39,470 bases of DNA from Chara braunii (taxonomy: Eukaryota; Streptophyta; Charophyceae; Charales; Characeae), in NCBI GenBank assembly GCA_003427395.1, contig BFEA01000033.1:1839456-1878925 (forward strand). The letters run 5' to 3'. This document shows, in pieces, positions 1-9,399 of the stretch (position 1 is the stretch's first letter; the number at the start of each line of letters is the position of its first letter). Made by a program: the position numbers and the translations under genes. The notes below the pieces were generated by a model. It made no database searches. It worked only from the letters and a program-made list of their open reading frames with translations, and was not told where the DNA came from.

Positions 1-221
1 CCCTCCCCGAACCTCCTCCCGAACCTCCTCCCGAACCTCCCCTATCTTTCCCGCCAGTCTCCATCCCAACCCCCCATCTTTCCCGACCCTACCCGCCGAT
101 CTCCATCCCTCACTCCTTGAGCCTCTTTCCTTCCACTGCGTACCGCCCCTCTCCCTCCCCAAACCTCCTCCCGAATCTCCCGCTGTGGAAGAAATGACAA
201 AGCCGGAAGAAAGGACAAACC

Positions 222-224
<3 letters not shown>

Positions 225-300
<76 letters not shown>
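225..300. repeat. (GA)n microsatellite
   Basis: Nearly pure GA repeat of about 75 bases, with one interruption (GAAAGA). Confidence 0.95.
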
Positions 301-303
<3 letters not shown>

Positions 304-616
304 ACCTGCTTCTTGGACGTTGGCGTCGGCTGGACGTTGGCGGCGGCTGGCTACTTCGTGGACGTGCGCGGCGGCTGGCTGTTTCGTCGGCGATGGCGGC
401 TTCCTCGGGGATGGTCGCGGGGCTGCAGGGGGACGTGACGGGCAGCAGTTGGCGGCTTCCTAACAGCGCGCCCACGAGATTCAAAAACGGCCAGTTTGAA
501 AGTGTGGCCCTGCCTCCCGCCACCCCACCTGAGTCTTCACAGACTGTGGTGGGTCCGGCCTTCGACCGATGTCCGGTAGGGCGAAAAGACATAAAAATTG
601 GCCCAGTATTTTTCCG

Positions 617-661
617 GGGCCGCCGAGGACCTGAAAAATGTCATTGGCGGCCCTTTTTTTT
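617..661 (+). other. GC-rich hairpin followed by T8
   Basis: An 8-bp perfect stem, GGGCCGCC (617-624) with GGCGGCCC (646-653), is followed at once by eight T residues (654-661). It has the shape of an intrinsic terminator, but in nuclear DNA it is more likely a foldback unit or, at most, a Pol III-type stop. No Pol III gene is visible upstream. Confidence 0.35.
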
Positions 662-954
662 ATGATTTTTCGTTGGGTGGCCCGGTTCCGGATGTCCAGG
701 ACAGGACACCAGACCCTTACATAATGTTTGGGGTTGTCTGGAAACCGGTCCGGACGTCTGGTCGGTTACCATGGTTTTTCTTTTGATTTAAATTTCCTAT
801 TTCTTCAAAATTTGAATTCTCTTCTTCTCTCTACTTCCTTTCTCATTTTCTGATTTATTTCCTTTATTTTTATTTATTCTGAAATTTTGAATTTTTTTTT
901 TCTGTGGCATCTCTAGATCTGGTAGGGCTTAGTTACTTCCGCTTTCGGCGCACA

Positions 955-1290
955 TTTTGACCCCGTGGGGGTAACGAAGTGCTGCCGAAATTTTATCTTT
1001 TCTCCCCACTCTCTACACCTTACTTAGTCATATACTTGCCGGCATACTTCGACCCCATGGGGTTACCGAAATGCTGCCGAAAGTTTTGAAAAATTCAACA
1101 CTTAGTCTCTCTTCACTCTCCACCTCCTCATTTTTTATTTATTTATTTACTTATTATTTCTTTATTTATTTTTTGAATTCTATAATTTGTGACATTTTGA
1201 AATTTTATGCGCTTATCTTGGCCTCTCCTTCCTCTTGGCACATTCGTGATCCCATGGGATGTAAGGAAATGCTGCCGAAAATTTCAAAAA
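955..1290 (+). repeat. Hairpin + GCTGCCGAAA repeats, cluster 1
   Basis: Three degenerate copies of one unit. Each has a short perfect hairpin followed by 8-14 bases and then GCTGCCGAAA and an AT-rich tail. Stems are ACCCC/GGGGT (960-964 with 968-972), ACCCC/GGGGT (1052-1056 with 1059-1063) and ATCCC/GGGAT (1249-1253 with 1256-1260). The shared cores are at 981-990, 1073-1082 and 1271-1280. In copy 3 both arms changed together (C to T on the left, G to A on the right). A second cluster of the same family lies at 6605-6890. Confidence 0.65.
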
Positions 1291-1479
1291 AATAAATAAT
1301 TTTTTCTCTCTTCATATTTTGTTTATTTATTTATTTTATTATTTTTATTATTTATTCTTTTTTTTTTTCTCTTGAAATTTCATTGTTTATTTATTTTTTC
1401 TTTTCCCCCCTCCTCCATGGTTGCTATTTTATTTTCTTGATTAAGTCATTGGTATCCTACTCTAACGACTCAAACTTCG

Positions 1480-1527
1480 GTTAGGGTTTTCTTAGGGTTT
1501 TTTCTAGGGTTCAGGGTTTTTCTAACC
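1480..1527 (+). repeat. Short telomere-like TTAGGGTTT block
   Basis: Four degenerate repeats of the plant-type TTTAGGG unit occur in about 48 bases. This could be an interstitial telomeric remnant or telo-box sequence. It is too short and diverged to be a telomere. Confidence 0.5.
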
Positions 1528-1726
1528 CCCCCTACTTCCGACGATGCCTTCTCCTGGCCACCATCACAAATACATTTTTTGGTAAAACAAGCAAACTAAA
1601 TGTTCAGGGACGTTGGACCTGCTTTCCAGCAGGTGCTGCTCCCCACTAATAGATGGAGCCTCCGACAAATGCTAGCGTTGGCTATTCTTTCTAGCATCCC
1701 TAGCAACCTACCGGGTCGTTTGTTTG

Positions 1727-1749
1727 AAAAAAAAAAAAAAAAAAAAAAA
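1727..1749 (+). repeat. A23 homopolymer
   Basis: A run of 23 A residues ends a roughly 135-base segment starting near 1594. It could be the tail of a SINE- or LINE-like insertion or a processed transcript, but no target-site duplication or Pol III promoter boxes could be confirmed. Confidence 0.4.
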
Positions 1750-1915
1750 TTTGCTTCCCCTTTCCATTCGGGCACCCTGGACCCGGGCCACCCTTCCCCC
1801 TTTGCGGGCGCCCGCGCTCGACTCACTAGCACCACCCGTCGCTTTTTACCGCGGACCCACCTCCTATGCCTAGGGACCTCCTTTGGCCCCCTCCAGTTCG
1901 GCCCGTCACCTCCCC

Positions 1916-2871
1916 ATGGCCGACGGCGTTGCACAACCCGCCGACGCGGCGACAACCTCGGCACCGGGCTCCATACCCGTGCCGACGGACCAGGGCCATC
2001 AGGCCCAGGGGGATCTGCACACCTTCCTCACCTCCCTCCTTGCGCCCTTACAGGCGGAGGTGGCGGCTCTTGTTGCTGGCCTACAGCAACTCCAGAACGC
2101 TGGTCGTCCTTCCTCTCCCCACTCTCTCTCTTCCCCTGGCTCCCGGTCCGGGTCCCCCGTCCTCCGACATGGTGGCCACGACGGAGCTTCCTCCTCCGCT
2201 GCTGCCAACCCGGCCATCCTGGTGATAATCTACGCTCCTAGCAAGACGGCTACCACAGGCCAGGCCTTCCCTCACTTTACGGGCGCACCCGCCCAGATTC
2301 CGATCACTACGGCCATGGGACCACAACCCGCTGCCGTGGTCTCAGCTTTTCCGGTGCCCCGCTTCTCCCTCTCCTTCGCACGTCCGCCTCGCCACCTGGC
2401 TCTTCCCCTTATGGGATGCCTCGCGCCTCTCGTGTGTCTACTTCCCCCAGTCCTCATCCTACTACTCCTCGCTCGATCTATGTCCACTGTATTGAGACCG
2501 AGCTTGCCCAGATCCGGGCCGACCTCGCCGTCTTACACCTTCAACCACCCTTACCATGACAGGTGGCCGAGCCTTCACGCGCACCCCCTTCTTCCTCTAC
2601 TCTTCCATCCATGGAGGCTCGCTTCCCCCGCCTTGCACCCCCTCCACCCCCATTCTACCTCCTTCCTACTCCCTCGGTTGCCGCGACCTCTTCTACCGCA
2701 ACTCGCTCAGAGCCTGCCACTGTTGCCCCCGCCGCTCCCCTATACGGCCGGGGCGTACAGTCAGTTGCGCCCCCTTCTTCAGGAATCTGCACTAGGCCCG
2801 GTCCTAGGCTTTGTGGCGGGCCCGTACCCTCGACTCCGCGACAGGCTGTCTGTGTGGAAGCTGCCTACTGA
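1916..2871 (+). pseudogene. Degenerate Pro/Ser-rich ORF, possibly gag/ORF1-like
   Basis: I do not recognise a family. The chosen start is the ATG at 1916, where the sequence turns GC-rich and the frame becomes Ala/Pro/Ser/Thr-rich with a helical segment (LLAPLQAEVAALVAGLQQLQ) around residues 43-65. The frame is lost between about 2225 and 2390. A similar composition then resumes in another frame from about 2388, with another helical stretch near 2476-2545 (ETELAQIRADLAVLHL), an in-frame TGA at 2557-2559, and a Pro-rich tail to 2871. A helical segment inside low-complexity Pro/Ser sequence resembles the N-terminal part of some retrotransposon gag or LINE ORF1 proteins. No zinc knuckle or polymerase follows, so this is either a truncated element or chance GC-rich coding-like sequence. 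Confidence 0.3.
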
Positions 2872-5239
2872 AGGCTCGAAGTGGTGGTCGATTCCCGTGG
2901 GCAGAGACGGGTGAGAGGAGGTTGTGGTGGGGGCCGTTCGATATGGGTGTGCAGTGGGTCGTCGGGGGTTGGGCATAGGGGCGAAAGACTAATCGAGCAG
3001 CCCAGTAGCAACTCCTTGTCGAAAGTCTTCCTGGGACAGTTGACCGTGCCACTGTCAGTTCAGTCATTGTGGATCTACTGCGGTCGAAGCTTAGGCTAGT
3101 CGCACGGCCTTGGGGGAAAGGCGAGCGGTTGATGGGGAAGGTGAGGCAGCGACCGCATAGAACGAGCGAACAGGGAATTGGGGTAGCGAAATGCAGAGAA
3201 GAAGAAAGCAGCAAAAAAAAAGTTGAAAACGTAATGAACCCGGACGGGATTTCGCGCAGGGCGCATTCGGAGATGGAAGTAACGTAGCAACGGGGGAGCA
3301 ACGCGCTATGGCGGGAGAAAGGGTGATTTCGGGCCCGTTTCTCAACGGAAACGGGCGAATGAAGAGTCGTTTCCAGTGTTTTGGCCCCGGGTGACTTGAA
3401 TGGTGATGTCAGTTTTAGAAGAAACTTAGTAAAACGAGAGTTAGGAAAGCAAGATTAGTGCACGGAGAGCATCGAGAGAGAGAGGTAACAGAAGGGAGGA
3501 AGATCGTATCTCGCTTGATCCTCGATGGATTCGAGCGAGATAGGATGCAAAATGAGGGTTCTTGATAACTACGAATTAGATTATGAGGTTAGTTTTGGGA
3601 GAAAGTTAGTTGGTATAGAGGTCCGTGGAGAAAGTAATGCACAGGATATTGCGAGGAAACGAAGAAAAAATGAGGTAAAATCGTCGATCTCGCCCGTTTC
3701 TGTACGGGAACGGGCGAGGGAGGGCACAAATTAGGGGTTTTCGGGCGTGGCAAACACGATATCACCATTAGTGTTCACAGTGGAGCTTTCGTTTGGTAGG
3801 TACGGGCGTTGTGAGCTGTGTGGGGAGATACTTCTAGGGAAGCGGGATGTATCTTTCCACTTTCAACAGAAGGTTCATTCTGGTTTTGCTCAGCCTACCA
3901 ATGGGAGTAGTGGGAAGTATTGTCTGTTGTACCAGTTGCACAACACCACCGCCAGTGAAAATTGAGTATCGACACGACCCTGCGACAGCTCGAGGTCGCG
4001 GTCGTTTCCGTCCGAACGACCGCCATCCCCTGCACGATCGAAAGTGGTCTTCGTGACTGAGGATGGGGGCGCGTGTGAGCTAGAGGGTGAGGGAGACCAA
4101 GAAGGAGAGAAATAACTTACCTGGCTAAGTTCCCTGCGGAGGTTGCCTCTGCCATTGATACGCGTACTGACCTCGAACAGACGGCACTCCCTCTTACCTC
4201 TAACTACCAAGCCGGCGAATCGGCTTCTTCTCCCCAACTCCAACCGACCGTACCCACAATCGAATGCATGGAGGATCGCAGCGCCTACGTACCTACGAGG
4301 AATTCGAAGAGATTGGAGGAGGGGGATCAAGCGTGCAAAGGACTGGAAACTACCAATTGGCTAGTGCGCAGGAGTGATGAGCGAACGACAGGGAGGGGCC
4401 TACACGTTTGGACGATGCACACTCGTTTCGTTGAGCCGAAGTAGCAAGCCGAAAGGGCTGGGGGTTTGTCTACTGGCCGGTACACCCTCCATTCATCCAC
4501 CGGTGCAGTAACGGACCAGCCTAGGAGGTGTAGACTTACTGGTAGACAACATACTTCGAGTCAGATCCGCTTGGAGGGTAGGGGCCTAACTGTTGACCAG
4601 TGTGCCGCTAAGCGCATCAGCCGAAGCGACAAGGAGGGTCAGCTACGGAGTGAAGGTTCATCGAGCGATTGACAGTGAAGTAAGGCCAGCCGTGAAGTTG
4701 TCGAATTAGCAGATGACTGGCGTGCTGCCCCTCATACCAGACGAAGTAGTGTGAGTCGCATAGCAGACTTGATACTTGTTAGAAGCTTGACGAGAGCTAC
4801 ATAGCCATATCTGCGTACACTCCGCCGCTGCATGGCCAGCTAGACGTGTTGTTTGCATCACTTAGGGGAGAGAGAGGGTTGTGTCTTTGACTTACAGCTC
4901 GTGCCCTGAACCATGACCAGTGTGTGTTGGGCTGCGAAACACAACAAAGAGACTTAGCTCGTTGAAAAAGGGGGGGGTCATCGCTGCAATTTGGGGGTTT
5001 GTCAGGGAGGTCAACAATCAACGGTTTAGCTTCAGTTGACCAGGCTGCTATGCACTTTGGCCGTTATTGTGGGGCCCTCAGACGTATGAAGATATCGAGG
5101 CCCTCTCCTGCGAGTTGAGTCTCGAGCGTCTGAAACCCCTTCTTCTGCCCTTCTTACTCTCAATCTAATCGTGTTCTGAGAAGAAGGCGGCAGGTGGGAT
5201 TGCAACCTGTAGGACCGCAGCAAGACTTTGTGGGGAGTC
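2872..5239. other. Non-coding stretch with large hairpins
   Basis: No supportable gene in about 2.4 kb. Short open frames are no longer than chance. The stretch contains a small family of strong hairpins (3333-4023, listed separately). It also has a purine-rich tract ending in CTTACCT (about 4085-4125), an arrangement repeated inside the large LTR near 10640-10752 and 12000-12102. Bases 4456-4800 have a loosely periodic look, but I could not define a unit. Confidence 0.5.
3333..4023. repeat. Family of strong hairpins (CGTTTC...GGAACG)
   Basis: Four perfect inverted repeats. They are GCCCGTTTC/GAAACGGGC (3333-3341 with 3348-3356), TATCTCGCT/AGCGAGATA (3507-3515 with 3534-3542), CTCGCCCGTT/AACGGGCGAG (3689-3698 with 3709-3718) and GCGGTCGTT/AACGACCGC (3998-4006 with 4015-4023). 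The first, third and fourth share similar apical sequence (CGTT-TCYGT...CG-AACG) while the outer arm differs and stays paired. The first three lie about 175-182 bases apart. Confidence 0.6.
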
Positions 5240-5563
5240 AGCCCACCGATTTCGGCATCTCTGCTGGAACTCAGGAGTTCTGGAGGCAGGGAACTGAGAG
5301 GTAACCTTCCATCCCCTTCTATAAACTTGGTTATAACCCCTATTTGTATTTTTTGCTATGATTGACTGAGTATATTGTCTGCATCCCTATTTTGACTTTG
5401 TGTTTGATTTTCAAAACAACCAAATCAGACTAAGTAAAAGAAGGCATGTGCAATGTCAGTTTCAGTTTTATCGTTTGACTGAAAGCAGATTGTGGAAACG
5501 GGTTGCATCTGGGGAAGGATGGAAGGAAGACAATTTTGCTTGTCTCTGACCGGGTCCATTAAA

Positions 5564-6300
5564 GCCTGGGCAAGTCTCCATAAGTTTGGGGAGACCCAGT
5601 GCTATGTTTATTTTTGAGTTGCTTGGAGAACCAGACATGTTCCATAAGTTTGGGTGGTCTGATTGCTCTGAATTGTGAGGACTGCCTATAGTTGACTTTT
5701 TTTGGAACCAAGCACTGTCTCATAAGTTTAGGTGGCTTGGTAACCTTGTTTATTTTATTTTATTTTTCAGTTTCTTTTGGTTTTGAACCATGAGGTCTTA
5801 TCATGTTCTATAAGTTTGGGTGGCTCAGCCTCTTCCTTCTTTACTATTGAGAAAAATGAATCAGGCAGAGGGTCAAACATGTTCCATAAGTTTGGGTGGT
5901 CTTGGTCCAATGCCACGCACATGCTGAAACCAAAAGGTTATAACTTGGCTATATTTTATTACTATTGTACTTATGAACAGGCTAGTCAGACATTGTCCCA
6001 TAAGTTTGGGTGGTCTGATTATAAATTATCACAAACTTAAGAGAGTATTAATTAAGAATAAACTTGTGGTAAGAAGGGGCAGGATGAACCTGGAGCTAAA
6101 GATGATCGGTTCAGTCATATGCTACCTTAAAAGACTAAGTGCAGATAATTATGTAAAACTTGGATACTTAAACAGTCTAGGGCGACTAGGGTGGCCTAGT
6201 CATGTGTCCAAAGAAGATAAAAATTGTAGTGCCTTGTGTTTGTGTATACTCAATGGCTGAGCTAGACACTGTTCCATAAGTTTCGGTGGTGTAGCTTTAC
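5564..6300 (+). repeat. CCATAAGTTTGG-loop hairpin array, 7 units
   Basis: Seven copies of a conserved loop (CATAAGTTTGGGTGG or close variants) occur near 5579, 5641, 5720, 5809, 5882, 5998 and 6273. Flanking arms differ between units but mostly pair within a unit: GTCTCC/GGAGAC (5574-5579 with 5590-5595); CAGAC/GTCTG (5632-5636 with 5657-5661); ACCAAGC/GCTTGGT (5707-5713 with 5735-5741); TCAGAC/GTCTGA (5986-5991 with 6013-6018); AGCTA/TAGCT (6260-6264 with 6292-6296). Units near 5809 and 5882 pair only weakly. Another perfect hairpin, GACTAGG/CCTAGTC, lies between units at about 6183-6200. Confidence 0.7.
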
Positions 6301-6604
6301 GCCTTATGTGAGTCGGGTACATGGGATAAATCATTAAAAGACTACGAACTATTGTTTAACCAAGTTGACTTGGGTTGGTGAGAGTATTTACCTTTGTGGT
6401 TTAGCCTTGCATGTGGCTGATTGAGTTTACTACTTAGTCTGAGTTTTAGTTTGACAGGTAGTTGCTTTAGCTGCTCGCCATGTGTTAGAGCGATATGAGT
6501 TAGTTCAATTCCTACATTTTTTTAGCTAAGTTTCTTTGACTTTGGTCAATTATTGCATTTTCTGGGATCATTTGTTATACTTGGATTTGTATAAATTTTG
6601 GTAA

Positions 6605-6890
6605 GCTACTTTCCCTACAGGAAACGCTGCTGAAATTTTTGCAAATCCAAGGAGTTCGTCAAAATTTGACTTTTCAAAGTTCAACTTGTCTACTTTATAT
6701 ATATGGCTTCGTAAAAACCTGGAAAATCTCTTTTTCTAAAGGAAGTGCTGCCCAAATTCTTACGAATTCAGAGAAATCGACAAACTTTGACTTTGGAAAG
6801 GTGAAGATTATTTCTGTTTTCATATTCGGGCTGATATAAATTTTGGAAAGACACTTTTCTATGGGAAGTGCTGTCAAAATGTTCTTCGTT
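6605..6890 (+). repeat. Hairpin + GCTGCYGAAA repeats, cluster 2
   Basis: Three more copies of the family seen at 955-1290. Cores are GCTGCTGAAA (6626-6635), GCTGCCCAAA (6747-6756) and GCTGTCAAAA (6870-6879). Preceding stems are TTTCC/GGAAA (6610-6614 with 6620-6624), a weak CTTT/AAAG (6730-6741) and CACTT/AAGTG (6852-6856 with 6866-6870). The stem sequences differ completely from cluster 1, yet the base after the stem, the core and the AT-rich tail (TTTTTGCAAA compared with GTTTTGAAAA) are recognisably the same. Confidence 0.6.
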
Positions 6891-7165
6891 TAAAGGAGAT
6901 AGATTATATTTTGACAGCTGATGATTTCGGCAATCCACCCTGCATAAAGGAGGTTCTGCTATAGGTCTACCTTTTCTTGGGCACTGGTTTAGAGGTAGAC
7001 TTAAACTTAGTTATCAGGAGAATCTTAAGTGAGAATGTACTATGGAGATTCATTTCCCATGCACTTACAGTCAAAGCATTGGGAATTGACATGTCTTGTG
7101 TTACAGGTCCTCTTGATCATTTCAATTCAGGATTGGACTAGTTTCAGCTTGATCCCACGAGAATC

Positions 7166-7901
7166 ATCTTCTGTTATCACTGATAACAAGTCGGTTGGTT
7201 GATCGTCGACTTGTCGGCTCACGACACAACTTTGTTCATACTTTTACTTCAATTTGATGCCTTAGCCCTGAGATTTGACTTGTTTCTTTGAGGGTTTTCA
7301 CCGAACTGTTTTTAATGACCATTATAAAGAACTGATGAGATTTTATGGAAAGTTGGATAATGATTGGGGCTTGATTATGTGAGGTATGACGTGATTTACA
7401 TGGAACAATAAAGTTGACCATATTGGTGTATGGCAATGTAACTATCGTGTATGCCTGTGTTTTATGCAGGTTAGTATTTTGGAGCTTGGTATATGAGTCG
7501 TACCTTGGAGACGGTGAGAATGACAACCATGTGACGCACGAGCTGCATACCAGATGGGTTTATATTTCTCCTTCTTTTATTTTATCTCGAGTTCTGATTT
7601 GATATATAAGTGTTCAGATGTTTATTTATTTATTGAGTGATTTTGCTTCTTAACTTTTATAGTTGGACGTCGTAGTCTGTGGCAGCCGTCAAAGTCAAAC
7701 CCCTTGAGTTCTCTCTAGACCCTCGATGATAGAGTTGGTCTCCAAGGCAATAAAAAACGATTGTCACCACAGGTATGAACCTGTGTCCACCCAATCTCTG
7801 CAGGATGCAGAAGAGGGTGTGGTTCTCAACCACGCTTGGCGGTTGTCTAGCGTCGAGAGATTAACCCCTCAAGGCGCGTGTCAGCCGACACTTGAGTGTC
7901 G
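7166..7901. repeat. Cluster of perfect short hairpins
   Basis: Perfect hairpins within the related LTR: TGTTATC/GATAACA (near 7172-7188), CACAGGT/ACCTGTG (7768-7774 with 7779-7785), GTGGTT/AACCAC (7819-7824 with 7828-7833) and CGACAC/GTGTCG (7886-7891 with 7896-7901). The last competes with an overlapping GTGTC/GACAC hairpin just upstream. Loops are 3-4 bases. Three hairpins of 6-7 bp inside 135 bases is more than I would expect by chance. Confidence 0.5.
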
Positions 7902-8598
7902 AATGCGACCCTCAAGATTAGCAAGGACCTCATGATTATGGTCACTATATGGTATGCCATCGCTCCAACCGCTTGCGTAAGTTTGCATTGCGAGCCAATA
8001 TGAGTTAACCCTGCGTCCGCGCGGTTTTTATACTAAGTCTCGCTCGCGTCGCCTACCCGATTTCCACGTCAGAAGGTTATGGGATGGTCACTAAAGGGAC
8101 TAGGAGTGTTGTTGTTCTATTTGTTTTCTGTCGTTCTGTATGTGTGAGTGTTGTGGTGTACGCGTGGTGTGTGGGAGGAGTTCTAGTTGACCGGCAACGA
8201 GTCGCGCTTAGGACCTTAGCCCCCCAAGGCGTCCGTTCGCGTGTGGGTCCGATAGAGACGTAAAACCGCGCGTACCCCCTATGCTACAGTGAACAAGAAA
8301 CGCCCTCGGCTGGTCCACCTCTGCGATTGCAACTAATTAGCTTTCGTGCTGTGGACTGGTAGCTCGGCGGGGATACGCCCACCGAACGGAGGTGACAACT
8401 CCCATAAGGTGGAGGTTAATTTGTGCCTCGCGTTGGCCCTATCCTGTCGTAGGGGCTCGCGAGAGGTATGACTGACACACTCAATCGAAGCGGCTTGCGG
8501 AAGCTCCATGTGTATTCACGACGAGGATCAAACCAACTCCTGCGTGACGCGGTCGGGAGGGTCCCGCCCTGGGCGGTGAGGGACCGATGCGCTTGACA

Positions 8599-9368
8599 GC
8601 GCAGAACATGCTCAAGGTAAGTAGTGCCCAGCAAGACCTCTAACCCTTATCTCTCCTTTCTCGCAATGACTAATGTTGTCACACTGTTCACGCATGAAGT
8701 GCACAGCACGCAAAGTCTCAAACATTTTTTCCTCCCCTCTCTAATAAGAACGCAGTATCGTAGGTGCGAATCCAGAGGAGCAAACGCACACTTCCCCACA
8801 GTGAAGGCTTAGTATGGGATGATAATGATCCCCCAAGTGGATAACACTCTCTTGGACCCCTACTCAGAGCTATCCCCTATGCCAGTGATGACGGGAATAA
8901 AAAGGCATGTCCACTCCACCGTCGATCATGTGGAGACTGAGAGAGAGGAGGAAGAAAAGAGGCGGTTCATGAAAACTGTCATATGTCCCTGAATTTTTAC
9001 TATTTTCTCAGTTTATCTTTTTGCCTGTTATATATGTGCTTTAGGGAATATCTGTATTTAGTTTCAGCATATTTCGACGAGTAACAAAAAACTTAGCAAA
9101 AACACCAGACTCAAAAAAAGCTTTGGCGAACTCCGAAAGCTACTCCGAATAGTAATTTTTAATGCTCTTGAGTTTGATTTTTTCGTTTTTTTTTTGCCTG
9201 ATTGTTTTTTTTATGTTTGTATTATGAACCTGCATAGTTAGTTCGCAAAACTTTCGACAACATTGCTTGTAGCAAAGCGGCGAAAAAACCCAAATTTTTG
9301 GCCTTCCATTAACCGCTAGTGAGGAAGAAAGGAAGGAAACAGTCATAGCTTGTGTCATCAACGACTGT
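8599..9368. other. Unassigned DNA between the two LTRs
   Basis: No gene is seen. After the related LTR end at 8598 the sequence shows no primer binding site and no coding frame of note. AT-rich and T-run sequence precedes the TG start of the large LTR at 9369. The five bases before it read ACTGT and would be one side of a target-site duplication. The other side is outside the window. Confidence 0.5.
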
Positions 9369-9377
9369 TGTCGGACC

Positions 9378-9399
9378 AAATACCCTTACAAGGGTATTT
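9378..9399. repeat. Palindrome at the LTR terminus
   Basis: Perfect inverted repeat AAATACCCTT / AAGGGTATTT separated by AC, nine bases inside the LTR end. It is identical in the 3' LTR at 33006-33027 although the adjacent sequence has diverged. Confidence 0.85.

Larger units (their letters stand above)
1..954. other. Non-coding flank with GA microsatellite
   Basis: No gene is supported here. The first 220 bases are pyrimidine-rich with repeats of CCTCCCGAA. A GA dinucleotide microsatellite runs from about 225 to 300. Reading frames across it on the minus strand are poly Ser-Leu and come from the repeat, so I do not call them. Bases 660-790 hold several short inverted repeats (for example CCAGAC near 710 with GTCTGG near 737). 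From 790 to 950 the sequence is AT-rich with T-runs. Confidence 0.6.
5240..8598 (+). mobile_element. 3' part of a second, related LTR
   Basis: Two blocks match the large LTR of this window. About 5244-5400 matches 16337-16470, including CCGATT-CGGCA-CTCTG and a shared CTGGAGGCAG. About 8190-8598 matches 19120-19507, sharing CCGCGCGTA, GGGATACGCCCACC, CCTGTCGTAGGG and TCGCGAGAGGTAT in the same order. The second block ends in TTGACA at 8598, parallel to the large LTR end GTGACA at 19507. No primer binding site follows at 8599, so this looks like a solo or truncated LTR rather than a 5' LTR. Its 5' end could not be located and may lie further left. The middle (5564-8190) is not alignable by eye and carries hairpin arrays of its own. 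No protein-coding gene is visible. Confidence 0.55.

Noticed and set aside
110-592. 160-residue minus-strand frame
   Set aside because: It runs through the GA microsatellite (poly Ser-Leu) and shows no domain.
617-661. Bacterial intrinsic terminator
   Set aside because: The shape fits, but the window is nuclear retrotransposon DNA and no gene ends here.
1480-1527. Chromosome end / telomere
   Set aside because: There are only four degenerate TTAGGGTTT units, with other DNA on both sides.
7325-7365. Hammerhead ribozyme core (CTGATGAG ... GGAAAG)
   Set aside because: The stem II region between the two core parts does not pair, and I found no proper stem I/III arrangement. Retrozyme-type ribozymes were considered and not supported.
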